Numbered from the stretch's first letter, positions 23,914 through 31,615 are shown. The stretch: 64,000 nt of DNA from a virus (IMGVR_UViG_3300028590_000009:21055-85054); one strand, 5' to 3'. The notes: a model not told the origin generated them from the letters alone. Numbers and translations: made by a program.

Positions 23914-24119
23914 GTGCGATGCCGCCTGCTTGTGGTGCGCCGCTGCTCGTCGCCGTCGTTGAGGCGTACGCCCGGAACTGGCCGCATTTGAAGCCGCCGA
24001 TGTTTCGTGCCGCGGATGTTCTGCCGTTGCTGCATGGCGATGACCGCGAGTATGGCGCCGCTGTCCTGCTGCTCGATAGCGGGCGGGTCCACTATCTGGA
24101 AGGGGAGCAACCCGAATGA
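23910..24119 (+). CDS. Hypothetical protein
   Basis: A 69-residue protein from GTG 23910, overlapping both neighbours by 4 nt. Contains FRAADVLPLLHGDDREYGAA and a terminal beta-like RVHYLEGEQPE. Possibly a small winged-helix fragment; function unknown. Confidence 0.68.
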   Translation: MSAMPPACGAPLLVAVVEAYARNWPHLKPPMFRAADVLPLLHGDDREYGAAVLLLDSGRVHYLEGEQPE

Positions 24120-24307
24120 GCATCCACCTGTTGCGCAACGACGACGTGACTCTCGAAGAGATCGACCTGTTGGCGGGGTTTGTCGACACGTTGGCCGGTT
24201 CGGAGCTGCGGACGGCGTTGCTGTTCATGGCCGAGCAGTTGTGGGCGGGTGAGGATCTGGTGCTGACCGTGTCCGATCCTGGCGCAAACTACCAGCTCAG
24301 GGCATGA
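24116..24307 (+). CDS. Hypothetical acidic protein
   Basis: A 63-residue acidic protein (MSIHLLRNDDVTLEEIDLLA start), helical middle, ending ANYQLRA. Last gene before the palindrome at 24313. No domain recognised. Confidence 0.68.
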   Translation: MSIHLLRNDDVTLEEIDLLAGFVDTLAGSELRTALLFMAEQLWAGEDLVLTVSDPGANYQLRA

Positions 24308-24312
24308 ATCTG

Positions 24313-24330
24313 AAGTGGCATATGCCACTT
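24313..24330. promoter_or_regulatory. Perfect 18-bp palindrome
   Basis: AAGTGGCATATGCCACTT, a perfect dyad in the 156-bp gap before the gene at 24464. A dimeric-regulator operator is the simplest reading; the lack of a T run argues against a terminator. GCAGTTTTGCACAACTGTC nearby is a second, weaker dyad. Confidence 0.55.
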
Positions 24331-24463
24331 GTGACGCAGTTTTGCACAACTGTCTTAATTCCGGCCGGTAGAGCGATTGGACCCCCGAAACAGGCAATGT
24401 CCCGTTCTCGCACCGCCGATCGCTTCTACCCGCACCCACTTCATCAAGAACGAGGTTTCCAAG

Positions 24464-24748
24464 ATGACTGCTCGACTGACGCAAGCTGAAATCAGCGGCG
24501 GCTGGTGGAACGTGAACTGCTGCGACGGCAAGTTCTCCGGTTCGATGACAGCGCATTGCACCGCCTGCTGCCAAACGTTTTCGCGGCCGACAGTCGCGGA
24601 CAAGCATCGGCGGTATGGCAAGTGTGTCGACCCTGCGAGCCATCGCGACGTGAACGGCGCTCTCGTGTTCAAGGATGCCGGCCGCGCTTACCCGTGCTGG
24701 TCGGGCGCCGGCGATGAGACCGCGGCGTGGGTCGGGGCGCGGACGTGA
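24464..24748 (+). CDS. Putative zinc-binding FDXHR-like phage protein
   Basis: A 94-residue protein: GGWWNVNCCDGKFSGSMTAH, CTACCQTFSRPTVADKHRR, then GKCVDPASH. The C..F..H..C..C..TFS....F/V..HR..GKC order recalls the phage FDXHR zinc-binding family. Overlaps the methyltransferase start by GTGA. Function unknown; in phages it often sits near replication or modification genes. Confidence 0.7.
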   Translation: MTARLTQAEISGGWWNVNCCDGKFSGSMTAHCTACCQTFSRPTVADKHRRYGKCVDPASHRDVNGALVFKDAGRAYPCWSGAGDETAAWVGART

Positions 24749-26172
24749 GGATCGGGTCACTTTTCAGCGGGGCGGGCGGACTCGACCTGGCTGCACTCGA
24801 CCTGTTCCCCGGCTCGTCGATGGCGTGGCATTCGGAGATCGAACCTGCGGCGTGCAAGGTGCTCGCGCATCACTGGCCCGAGGTGCTGAACCTGGGTGAT
24901 GTGAGCCGGATCGATTGGTCGACAGTCGAACCCGTCGATGTGCTCACAGGCGGTTTCCCTTGCCAGGATCTCTCGCTCGCCGGTCAACGTCGCGGCATGG
25001 CTGAAGGCACCCGGTCGGGTCTGTGGTCGCACATGTTCGAAGCCGTTCGCATGCTGCGTCCGAAGTTCGTGTTGATCGAAAACGTTCGCGGGCTGCTGTC
25101 CGCGCAAGCAAGGAGGGGTGATGTCGGAGCCGTATGCGAGGTGGAATCCGGAAGCGGGAGTGTGGGAGCAGGGGGAGACGGATCTCTTCGGGCGCTCGGC
25201 GCTGTACTCGGCGACCTTTCGTCAATCGGGTTCGATGCGTGCTGGGTGCTTGTACGAGCTTCCGATGTCGGCGCCTGCCATCAGCGAGCCCGCGTCTTCG
25301 TCCTTGCGTACCCTGCCGACTCCGCGGGCGAGTGCGACGCGTACGAGTCGATCGGCCGCGCTGGCGAAGGGGAGCCGGTCGGCACCCTCGTTGGAGCAGG
25401 CGACGGAGTTGATGCGAGGGGAGCTACCGAGGGAGTTCGACGGCTGGGCGGAGTTGCCTCCGTCGTGGCAGGTGGCGTAGCGAAGTTGCTGCCGACGCCG
25501 CAGGTGGCGGATGTGACAGGCGGGCACCGGACCAGGTCCGGTGCTCGCTCGAACGAACTGCTGTTGCCCGGTGTCGCGGAGGCATACACCGCTGGCGCGC
25601 TGCTCCCCACTCCCCGCGCATCGGACGGCACGAACGGTGGCCCGAACCAGCGCGGCAGCAAGGGGGATCTGATGCTTCCGTCTGCGGTCGTGCAGTTGTT
25701 GCCGACACCGACGGCGTCGGAGGGCGAGCGGGGCGACTGTCCGGCCGAGCGAGCCCGGCGCACACCCGGCCTGATCTCGATCGATCACTACTTGCCGAGA
25801 TCGAATGATTCGAATGATTCGTGGCGCTGGGGCCGGTTCGCGCCGGCTATTCACCGCCAAGAGCGACTGTCCAGGCCAGCGCCGCCCCCTACCGTACCTA
25901 CCGAGGCGTGGCGCCGAATGGTCAAGCGTCGTCAGCAGTCCGGGTATCCGAAGCCTGTCGGTATGCGCGGCTCGCTGGCGGTTCGCGTCCAGTTGAACCC
26001 GGCATTCGCGGAATGGCTCATGTTCTGGCCTGCGGGCTGGGTGACGGCTTCGGCGATCGGGTTGAAGCGCGCCGAGCAGCTGAAATGCATTGGCAACGGC
26101 GTGGTTCCGGTCCAGGCGGTGGCGGCGTTCCGGTTCCTGTTGTCTGCGGCGTCGAAGGCTGTCGCAGCGTGA
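24745..26172 (+). CDS. DNA cytosine-5 methyltransferase
   Basis: A 475-residue protein from GTG 24745. Motif I FSGAGG (7-12), motif IV GGFPCQDLS with catalytic Cys73, motif VI ENVRG (112-116), motif VIII QRARVF (180-185), and a C-terminal GNGVVP (motif X). It transfers methyl groups from AdoMet to cytosine C5. The target-recognition region has three LLPTP blocks typical of phage C5 enzymes. Likely protects phage DNA from host restriction. Residues about 121-145 are Gly/Ser-poor in conservation and coincide with a second reading frame (see 25121). Confidence 0.93.
   Translation: MRIGSLFSGAGGLDLAALDLFPGSSMAWHSEIEPAACKVLAHHWPEVLNLGDVSRIDWSTVEPVDVLTGGFPCQDLSLAGQRRGMAEGTRSGLWSHMFEAVRMLRPKFVLIENVRGLLSAQARRGDVGAVCEVESGSGSVGAGGDGSLRALGAVLGDLSSIGFDACWVLVRASDVGACHQRARVFVLAYPADSAGECDAYESIGRAGEGEPVGTLVGAGDGVDARGATEGVRRLGGVASVVAGGVAKLLPTPQVADVTGGHRTRSGARSNELLLPGVAEAYTAGALLPTPRASDGTNGGPNQRGSKGDLMLPSAVVQLLPTPTASEGERGDCPAERARRTPGLISIDHYLPRSNDSNDSWRWGRFAPAIHRQERLSRPAPPPTVPTEAWRRMVKRRQQSGYPKPVGMRGSLAVRVQLNPAFAEWLMFWPAGWVTASAIGLKRAEQLKCIGNGVVPVQAVAAFRFLLSAASKAVAA
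25121..25480 (+). CDS. Overlapping ORF inside methyltransferase gene
   Basis: A 119-residue frame in +1 relative to the methyltransferase. An excellent Shine-Dalgarno (AAGGAGGGGTG at 25110) sits right before ATG 25121. The protein reads MSEPYARWNPEAGVWE..., then SGSMRAGCLYELPMSAPAIS and LRTLPTPRASAT: YARW, SG(S/M)..G..YELP and LPTP are hallmarks of phage proteins associated with C5 methyltransferases. It stops at 25480, after which the methyltransferase frame continues with KLLPTPQVAD as if it were the same protein. Either true dual coding, or a frameshift that fused its tail to the enzyme. Confidence 0.45.
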   Translation: MSEPYARWNPEAGVWEQGETDLFGRSALYSATFRQSGSMRAGCLYELPMSAPAISEPASSSLRTLPTPRASATRTSRSAALAKGSRSAPSLEQATELMRGELPREFDGWAELPPSWQVA

Positions 26173-26230
26173 CCTACATCGCTATTCAACTATGCGCATC
26201 CAACGATGTGATGCGCGGATCGGAGGAGTC

Positions 26231-26362
26231 GTGAGCAGGGCTGAGGAGATCGCGGTGGTGGCGTTGGTGTTGGCGCAGCGTGATCCGTGTCGTTGTGAGC
26301 CGTGGGTGTTCACTGCGGAGGCGACACGGATTGTGGATGCGCGGCGGGATGGGCAGTCGTGA
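26231..26362 (+). CDS. Very small protein
   Basis: A 43-residue frame from GTG 26231 with GGAGGAG just upstream and a GTGA overlap to the next gene. Sequence SRAEEIAVVALVLAQRDPCR then CEPWVFTAEATRIVDARRDG. CRCE suggests a Cys pair. Unknown. Confidence 0.55.
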   Translation: MSRAEEIAVVALVLAQRDPCRCEPWVFTAEATRIVDARRDGQS

Positions 26363-26565
26363 ACGACGTGTGCGATTCCTGCGGCGTCTATCTGCTGCAT
26401 GGCGGTTTTTGCGGTACGTGCGTGTGTATCGAGCGTGCGCGGTTGGAGGTGAATGCGCTGGCGTGGGTGGCTGGCGTGGATTCGCTGGTATGTCTCGAAG
26501 CGATGCTGACCGCGTTGGATGCGGTGAATGCGCGGGTTGCTCGGCTGGAATTGCGGGATGCGTGA
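26359..26565 (+). CDS. Small zinc-ribbon protein
   Basis: A 68-residue protein: CDSCGVYLLHGGFCGTCVC forms two CxxC knuckles (Cys5/8 and Cys18/21 approx), followed by a helix (ERARLEVNALAWVAGVDSL). Probably metal-binding; partner unknown. Confidence 0.65.
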   Translation: MNDVCDSCGVYLLHGGFCGTCVCIERARLEVNALAWVAGVDSLVCLEAMLTALDAVNARVARLELRDA

Positions 26566-26580
26566 ATTCCGAGGTTGACA
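26565..26580 (+). promoter_or_regulatory. AATTCCGAGGTTGACA motif, copy 1
   Basis: The 16-nt motif recurs at 27097 and 46905. Here, TTGACA ends 19 nt before the ATG at 26600, the same distance as copy 2. It is too close to the start codon to be a normal -35, so a regulator site or translation element is more likely. Confidence 0.4.
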
Positions 26581-26599
26581 TTCGGGGGATAGTCGTTTC

Positions 26600-27088
26600 A
26601 TGAAGGTATCGACTATCGCCGAATGGGTTGAATACTCGGCTGAAGAAGATGAACCGCGCGCGGAAGCTATCGGCGAATTAGCTGATGAAGTCCGTGCACG
26701 GTTCGGAGTGGGTCGACATTCGCGGGTCGACCTTTCCTGCGAGGTCGAATGGGAGTATTCGTCTTGCGATTGCTGCGCGGACTCCGAAGTGTGGTGGGTC
26801 ATCGAATGTGGCGAGGAGAAGCGTCGCATCTCGACCGGCTATGGCGAGGCTGTCGACGGCTATCGCGCATGGCTGGACGAACCCCGCCGTATCCGTGAAC
26901 GCGAGGAGGCGAAAGCGGCCCGCGACCTGGAGTGTAAGCGGAATGATGAGGCGTTCACGGGTCGTATCGTGGGCGCTTTCACTACCGCCGTCGCCGATGT
27001 CGAAGCCACTGGATATAGCGATACCGGTGAATGGCATGACTTGATGATGGATCGGCTCGGTGTGGGCGGGCATCGGTATCGGGAGTGA
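26600..27088 (+). CDS. Hypothetical protein
   Basis: A 162-residue protein. The Cys-rich centre YSSCDCCADSEVWWVIECG suggests a metal or structural site between helical ends (IREREEAKAARDLECKR). Stands after its own motif rather than by overlap, so it may have a separate promoter. Unknown. Confidence 0.7.
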   Translation: MKVSTIAEWVEYSAEEDEPRAEAIGELADEVRARFGVGRHSRVDLSCEVEWEYSSCDCCADSEVWWVIECGEEKRRISTGYGEAVDGYRAWLDEPRRIREREEAKAARDLECKRNDEAFTGRIVGAFTTAVADVEATGYSDTGEWHDLMMDRLGVGGHRYRE

Positions 27089-27096
27089 ATTCGCCG

Positions 27097-27112
27097 AAAT
27101 TCTGAGGTTGAC
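27097..27112 (+). promoter_or_regulatory. AAATTCTGAGGTTGAC motif, copy 2
   Basis: One base different from copy 1 over the 14-nt core, with the same 19-nt spacing from TTGACG to the ATG at 27133. Confidence 0.4.
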
Positions 27113-27132
27113 GGGGTTGGGAGAATTGAAGC

Positions 27133-27438
27133 ATGCCGAAAGAATTGAGTCCGACCGAAATCCTCGCACTGCCGATGCAATCCAATGACGCTGATGCGGC
27201 GACCATTCGCGACTATCTCGTGAAGCTGCTCACCCTCGTCTGGGCGCACGGTGAAGGATTCAACGGCAAACGGCCATTCGGCAACAGCAGTTGGGACTGT
27301 GAACTGTATGAAGCGCTCGGCCGTGGAGGTGCGATCAACGTCGTATTCGATGGTGACGGATTCCTCGAAGATTGGGATGACGTCCTCGGCGACAAACTGA
27401 TTGCCGACGCAATCCGAGCGCTCGGAACGCCCGTGTGA
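27133..27438 (+). CDS. Hypothetical protein
   Basis: A 101-residue protein. ILALPMQSNDADAATIRDYL, then EGFNGKRPFGNSSWDCELYE and a C-terminal VVFDGDGFLEDW recall a family of small actinobacterial and actinophage proteins (EGF.GKRPFGNS.W). No biochemical role known to me. Confidence 0.75.
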   Translation: MPKELSPTEILALPMQSNDADAATIRDYLVKLLTLVWAHGEGFNGKRPFGNSSWDCELYEALGRGGAINVVFDGDGFLEDWDDVLGDKLIADAIRALGTPV

Positions 27439-27641
27439 TGGGCGACGAGGAAGTGTCCGCGTGGATCATTACCCGCTTCCCGCACGCACTCGCATGGCAG
27501 GTCGATCGCGGCACCGACATCATCCGCGCGCGCCTCGAAGGTGCGCCAGTGGCTTGGATGCTCGGCACTCTCAAACCCCGAGACGCTGACCTCCTGCGCG
27601 GCATCGTCAACACCTACTTCCAGGAGCATGGCAATGAATGA
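27438..27641 (+). CDS. Hypothetical protein
   Basis: A 67-residue protein; ATG 27438 shares a base with the previous stop (TGATG). Sequence MGDEEVSAWIITRFPHALAW... FQEHGNE, mixed alpha/beta. Unknown. Confidence 0.68.
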   Translation: MGDEEVSAWIITRFPHALAWQVDRGTDIIRARLEGAPVAWMLGTLKPRDADLLRGIVNTYFQEHGNE

Positions 27642-28005
27642 GTTGAAGCCAGCGCGCACAGTCGAATTCGCGCCCGACAACACCATCATCATCGACGGCG
27701 AACCGTTGCCATGGAAGGTCACCACAGACGGGTGGGGCGTCTACTTCTATCCGAGCCCCTTCGCCGGCGCGCCCAGGACTCTGACGTTCGCCGTGCTGGC
27801 GGACAACGTCACCATCGGCGCGAACGACATCACGGTCATCGACGGCCATGAAGTCCCCTGGCTGCTCGTTGAACCGCCATACGTCACCGTGTCGAAGCTC
27901 GCGCCCTATGCGGTGCAGTTGAAGGTTCGCGTCGACACCAGCACCGACGAAGCGGCCGATCTGGACGGCGACGGCGACCTGTCAGCCGAGGTGATCGCGG
28001 CATGA
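27634..28005 (+). CDS. Beta-rich hypothetical protein
   Basis: A 123-residue protein with strand-like repeats: TIIIDGEPLPWKVTTDG and ITVIDGHEVPWLLVEPP look like an internal duplication of one beta module (I-D-G-x-x-x-P-W-x-(V/L)). Overlaps its neighbours. Could be a phage structural or decoration protein; in this accessory operon that is uncertain. Confidence 0.68.
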   Translation: MNELKPARTVEFAPDNTIIIDGEPLPWKVTTDGWGVYFYPSPFAGAPRTLTFAVLADNVTIGANDITVIDGHEVPWLLVEPPYVTVSKLAPYAVQLKVRVDTSTDEAADLDGDGDLSAEVIAA

Positions 28006-28157
28006 CCAGCCCTGATCAACTGCAAGCCGAGATGGCATGGAATACATGGCGGCTGCGTAACGGGTCCGCGGATGTAGTCCACGATCGGGCCGTGTTCCTC
28101 GCAGGCTGGGACGCGGCACGCAGGAAGCCGGTAGCGGGGGCGGTGGAGGACGAATGA
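28002..28157 (+). CDS. Very small protein
   Basis: A 51-residue protein with ATGA overlaps at both ends: MTSPDQLQAEMAWNTWRLRN... AVFLAGWDAARRKP. The F..GWDAAR segment is common in phage small proteins. Function unknown. Confidence 0.6.
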   Translation: MTSPDQLQAEMAWNTWRLRNGSADVVHDRAVFLAGWDAARRKPVAGAVEDE

Positions 28158-28363
28158 TCCTCGCGTTCTGGATCGCGCTGGCGGCAGTCGTCGTTTACGT
28201 CGCATCAATGGTGTTTGCGGGCCTGTTCCTGGACACAGGCGGCGAAGCTCTCATCCACGTCGCACGCCTGGCCCGAATCGTCGCTATCGCAGCAGGGCTC
28301 GTGTTCGTCATCCTGTTCGGCCTCCACGCGCTCGGGGTCTCGATCGAAATCGGCAAGGAGTGA
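28154..28363 (+). CDS. Two-span membrane protein
   Basis: A 69-residue protein with hydrophobic spans at about 2-27 (ILAFWIALAAVVVYVASMVF) and 42-63, separated by a short acidic loop. Followed by another tiny membrane protein. Holin-like size, but located in the early region; role unknown. Confidence 0.65.
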   Translation: MILAFWIALAAVVVYVASMVFAGLFLDTGGEALIHVARLARIVAIAAGLVFVILFGLHALGVSIEIGKE

Positions 28364-28370
28364 GGCGCGC

Positions 28371-28490
28371 ATGAACGACAACTTCGGCGGTGACTTCATT
28401 GCCGCACTGCTGGTCATCTTCGGCTCACTCGCTGTATTCGGCGGTCTGTGGTGGCTGATCGTCGTAATCGTCCAGGCGGTGCACGCATGA
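28371..28490 (+). CDS. Tiny single-span membrane protein
   Basis: A 39-residue frame: MNDNFGGDFIAALLVIFGSL then a Trp-rich membrane stretch. An AAGGAG lies upstream inside the preceding gene's end. Paired with the two-span protein, so the two may act together in the membrane. Confidence 0.55.
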   Translation: MNDNFGGDFIAALLVIFGSLAVFGGLWWLIVVIVQAVHA

Positions 28491-28636
28491 CCGACGACCC
28501 CGCGCGCACTCGACGCAAGCAGTGGATCCGCGACCTCGACAACCCCGACCCGACCACACGCGCTGATGCCGCACAAGCACTCGGACAGTGGGTCGAGACA
28601 GGGGAATGGCCGAATACGGGAGGCGACAATGAGTGA
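28487..28636 (+). CDS. Very small acidic protein
   Basis: A 49-residue protein (MTDDPARTRRKQWIRDLDNP, then helix DAAQALGQWVETGEWPNTGG). Overlaps its neighbours. The pattern recalls small HEAT-like helices; unknown. Confidence 0.58.
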   Translation: MTDDPARTRRKQWIRDLDNPDPTTRADAAQALGQWVETGEWPNTGGDNE

Positions 28637-29108
28637 GACTGTGGACGACATCGACGCGTTGATCGAGGCAGCGTTGAAACGTGGCGAGTGCGGGCCTGGT
28701 CGTGAAATGTGCCCGAACCGTTTCTGTTCCGAACCCTGGCATGGCCTCGCGATCACTGCCCGCATGCGGCAGATGCGTGCCCGCGGACACGTCGACGACG
28801 ACTACCGCTACAACACCGACACCTCCACCGTGCTCTGTCCAGGCAGCATGTTCGAGGGGGAGTATGCGGCGCCCGAACACGCGCCTGATGCTGTCGACGG
28901 TTGGGATAGCGCGGCGAATATGGAAGCGCTGCGGTTGATTCAGGCGATGCCGCGCGAGATTGTCGACCTGCTGTTCGCGGGGCTCGGAGACGTGCTCGCA
29001 GAGATAGGTGAACCACCGACGTTGACCACCGTCCGTCAGTGGCGGGCGGGCGACACCGAAACCCCGCCGCATTACATCGAACCGCACGCGCAAGGAGAAG
29101 CGGCATGA
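28629..29108 (+). CDS. Hypothetical protein with Cys/His site
   Basis: A 159-residue protein: ALKRGECGPGREMCPNRFCS then EPWHGLAITARMRQMRARGH form a C-x5-6-C-x3-C-x3-H site typical of small phage zinc proteins. Acidic C-terminus ending EAA. Unknown. Confidence 0.72.
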   Translation: MSETVDDIDALIEAALKRGECGPGREMCPNRFCSEPWHGLAITARMRQMRARGHVDDDYRYNTDTSTVLCPGSMFEGEYAAPEHAPDAVDGWDSAANMEALRLIQAMPREIVDLLFAGLGDVLAEIGEPPTLTTVRQWRAGDTETPPHYIEPHAQGEAA

Positions 29109-29551
29109 ACGCCGAGGAGATACGTCGCAAGGCTATCGAGCGTCTTGCGCGCGCCCAGTTCACCATCGACGAGACCGAATACGGCACGCCTGCCATGCCT
29201 GCGCGGGAATGGGACGACGTTCCTCGGGTGCATGAGCGCTATCGGGGCGACGCCGCGCCTCTGGTCGATGCACTCGGGGAGCTACTCCGCACCGAGCCTG
29301 ACGCCTACGTGGTGCTGTCCAAACGCAAGGACGGCGACGAACGGTGGCCGTTCAGCGGGCCGTGGGACGAGGAAGCCACCGTGTTCGTCGACTACGACAC
29401 TGCTGGCGACCTGATGGTCAATTGGGAAGTCGATCGGATCGAGTCGGGTCGGAATCCTGACATTTTCATGCTCGGCGAAGTTCGATTCGAGCAGACGCCG
29501 CTTAATGCGGAGTGGTTGCAGGCCATTCGCGACGAACGGCAGACGAAGTGA
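29105..29551 (+). CDS. Hypothetical protein
   Basis: A 148-residue protein starting MNAEEIRRKAIERLARAQFT, similar to the start of the next gene (VNADDIRADVVEVLAESLFT), so the two may share an N-terminal module. Middle is beta-like (TVFVDYDTAGDLMVNWEVDR). Function unknown. Confidence 0.72.
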   Translation: MNAEEIRRKAIERLARAQFTIDETEYGTPAMPAREWDDVPRVHERYRGDAAPLVDALGELLRTEPDAYVVLSKRKDGDERWPFSGPWDEEATVFVDYDTAGDLMVNWEVDRIESGRNPDIFMLGEVRFEQTPLNAEWLQAIRDERQTK

Positions 29552-29985
29552 ACGCCGATGACATCCGCGCCGACGTGGTCGAAGTCCTCGCCGAAAGCCT
29601 GTTCACGATATGGGCGGCAGGGCGTGGCATCGAGGGATATATCTGGGCTGATTGCGAGGAGGCGATGCGGCGCGACTTCCTCGACCATGCCGAAATCCAT
29701 GCCGACGCTCTCGCTGCTGCCGGATATCTGGTCGTCGCGCAGGAAGGCCGCTACATCGGGCGGGGCATGGCACGCCGAACCCGCTACGTCACCGGCTGGA
29801 TCGAGCCCGAGACCGGTTCAGCGTTGACAACAGGATCCATGCGCGTCACCCGCGTGAAACTCACGGCCGAGCAGGTCGCGGAACGGCGCAAGTATGCCGA
29901 AAGTATCGGCGAACGTTCAGGAAATGGCCCGATTCCGTGCGGTGCGGAGAACGGCAATAAACCGAACGTTGAGGAGCCGTCCTGA
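29548..29985 (+). CDS. Hypothetical protein
   Basis: A 145-residue protein from GTG 29548. N-terminus VNADDIRADVVEVLAESLFT as in the previous gene; then IWADCEEAMRRDFLDHAEIH and a basic strand (RRTRYVTGWIEPE). Unknown. Confidence 0.72.
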   Translation: MNADDIRADVVEVLAESLFTIWAAGRGIEGYIWADCEEAMRRDFLDHAEIHADALAAAGYLVVAQEGRYIGRGMARRTRYVTGWIEPETGSALTTGSMRVTRVKLTAEQVAERRKYAESIGERSGNGPIPCGAENGNKPNVEEPS

Positions 29986-30197
29986 TGGCCCGTTCCGAAT
30001 ACATCTACCTCGTTCACGAACTCGACATGTGCGGCAACCGTCTCGTTGCCGGGTTCACGGTGAAACGCGAACTCGTGGAATGGCTGCGAGGAAACAGGAG
30101 CCGCAAACTTCAGGCCATGCGCGTCCGCGACATCGGCAACAGCGCGTGGGCCGCCCTCGATCCCACCGAAATCGACATCCAGGAGCTACTGAAATGA
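29985..30197 (+). CDS. Hypothetical basic protein
   Basis: A 70-residue protein sharing one base with the previous stop. Starts MARSEYIYLVHELDMCGNRL, then a basic helix (RGNRSRKLQAMRVRDIG). Unknown; possibly nucleic-acid binding. Confidence 0.68.
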   Translation: MARSEYIYLVHELDMCGNRLVAGFTVKRELVEWLRGNRSRKLQAMRVRDIGNSAWAALDPTEIDIQELLK

Positions 30198-30499
30198 CCG
30201 AGCCCGTCAAGATCGACCGCAAACACGTCCACCTCCTCGTCGGCGACATGGCGATAGGTGAAAGCGGATCCATCGGTATCGAACACATCTACATCGACGC
30301 CGACATGAACGTGTGGCTCGCATCCGATGCGCCACTCGACACCCAGTTCGACGCGGGAGTTGTTCGGCAAGAAGACGGCTGGCACCTGGTCATCGAGACA
30401 GGGCAGCGACTGGCCCGCAACGACGACCTCGGATTCCAGTCCATCACACCCGTCGTCGCCGTGCATGTCGCCGAGCCGAAGCCGAGGGTTGCCGCATGA
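30194..30499 (+). CDS. Hypothetical protein (paralogue of 38659)
   Basis: A 101-residue protein. VGDMAIGESGSIGIEHIYID...MNVWLAS matches the pattern DLGIGASG...ALIVD...RMWINP in the gene at 38659, both followed by ..GWHLVI or GYHVTI. A duplicated beta-fold family within this genome. Role unknown. Confidence 0.7.
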   Translation: MTEPVKIDRKHVHLLVGDMAIGESGSIGIEHIYIDADMNVWLASDAPLDTQFDAGVVRQEDGWHLVIETGQRLARNDDLGFQSITPVVAVHVAEPKPRVAA

Positions 30500-30729
30500 G
30501 CCTGAAGAAGATCGAAGAGTACGAAACCCGCGTCAGCACGAAGTATTTCGATGTCGCTGGCATAGGCATGAACCTCGGTGACCTGCGCGCCATCGTCGCC
30601 GCTTGCGAAGGCTTGGACGACAGTGCAGACATCCACGTTTCCGGGCTCACCAAGACGAGTGAAGACGGCCAGTACTGGCTCGACAAGATGCGCGTACGGA
30701 TGCTGCGGAACGTCGATGACCCTGCCTGA
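30496..30729 (+). CDS. Hypothetical protein
   Basis: A 77-residue protein: MSLKKIEEYETRVSTKYFDV, then GMNLGDLRAIVAACEGLDDS and basic end. Overlaps neighbours. The NLGDLRAIVAACE region recalls small phage helper proteins. Unknown. Confidence 0.68.
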   Translation: MSLKKIEEYETRVSTKYFDVAGIGMNLGDLRAIVAACEGLDDSADIHVSGLTKTSEDGQYWLDKMRVRMLRNVDDPA

Positions 30730-30919
30730 GTTGATCGCGGAAGCCTGGGCGACCGACCGCGACCTGTACGAAGTCCTCGTGGAACACGGGCTTGCGCCGA
30801 TCCCGCCGCGCGGATGGCAGTTCGGGCCAGGACCGGACGCGTTACGGATACCCGTCGCCCTGTTCGCGAACCTGCACGACCACCTCGACTACTACGGCAT
30901 CACCGAAATAGGGGACTGA
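30716..30919 (+). CDS. Hypothetical protein
   Basis: A 67-residue acidic protein from ATG 30716, overlapping the preceding gene by 14 nt. Sequence MTLPELIAEAWATDRDLYEV... ends DYYGITEIGD. Unknown. Confidence 0.65.
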   Translation: MTLPELIAEAWATDRDLYEVLVEHGLAPIPPRGWQFGPGPDALRIPVALFANLHDHLDYYGITEIGD

Positions 30920-30920
30920 C

Positions 30921-31436
30921 ATGGCATCGAAGAAGAAGCTGCGGAAGCGGATCCGCGAAATGGAAGCGCAACGCGACCTGTGGCGCAACGCCGTCGAAGG
31001 CCGCGACCGGAAATACAACGAACTGCGCGACAACGGGCGCTACCTCGCCGTATTCCTCACCGATCGTGTACTCAACCCGGGATGCCTCGACGGATCACCC
31101 ATCGAAGCGACCGAACTCCGTGTGCGCGTGGATGCGCTGGAGAAGCTGACCAGTGATGGTGCATGGTCGTTGCAGCAGCTGTTGGAGTTGCGGAGCAAGT
31201 TGGTTGTCGACCGTTTCAGGGAGTTCATCGAGATCGCCGAAGCTGCCGAAACGAAGCTCGATCCGGCCGAGGGCGAAGACCGCGATTGGGTGGATGACCT
31301 GCCAGACGAGGCACCGGAACTCGCCAAGGTTGCCGCCAAATCGCCTCGATACACGCGCGCGCGAGAAGCCTTGTCGCCTGCCGCTGTCGCATGGATCGAC
31401 ACCTATTCCATCGACCCGAAAGCCGAGGCGGCATGA
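30921..31436 (+). CDS. Coiled-coil protein
   Basis: A 171-residue protein: basic N-terminal KKKLRKRIREMEAQRDLWRN then long charged helices (EATELRVRVDALEKLTSDG). N-terminal coiled coil is clear. Ends AEAA in the recurrent GAGGCGGCATGA junction. Unknown function. Confidence 0.7.
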   Translation: MASKKKLRKRIREMEAQRDLWRNAVEGRDRKYNELRDNGRYLAVFLTDRVLNPGCLDGSPIEATELRVRVDALEKLTSDGAWSLQQLLELRSKLVVDRFREFIEIAEAAETKLDPAEGEDRDWVDDLPDEAPELAKVAAKSPRYTRAREALSPAAVAWIDTYSIDPKAEAA

Positions 31437-31615
31437 GCGCGGGCGCCGTTCCGGTCAAGTGGGTCATGTGCTGGGACTGTCAAGGCGACGAAGGCGAAGT
31501 AGTCGACGGGAACTGGATCGACTGCGAATGCTGCCAAGGCGAAGGCGGACACCCGCTCTACGTGGACTGGTCCTGCACCTGCGAACCACGCGACGACGAG
31601 AAGGAGGCGGCATGA
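31433..31615 (+). CDS. DnaJ-like CxxC small zinc protein
   Basis: A 60-residue protein: CWDCQGDEGEVVDGNWIDCE then CCQGEG give CxxCxGxxG and CxxCxGxG, the repeat of DnaJ central zinc fingers. The rest is short and acidic. Could bind metal and unfolded or partner proteins; unknown. Confidence 0.7.
   Translation: MSAGAVPVKWVMCWDCQGDEGEVVDGNWIDCECCQGEGGHPLYVDWSCTCEPRDDEKEAA

Noticed and set aside
24360-24420. tRNA-like GGTAGAGC... segment
   Set aside because: Has a D-arm-like GGTAGAGC but no T-loop consensus, acceptor pairing or anticodon arm.
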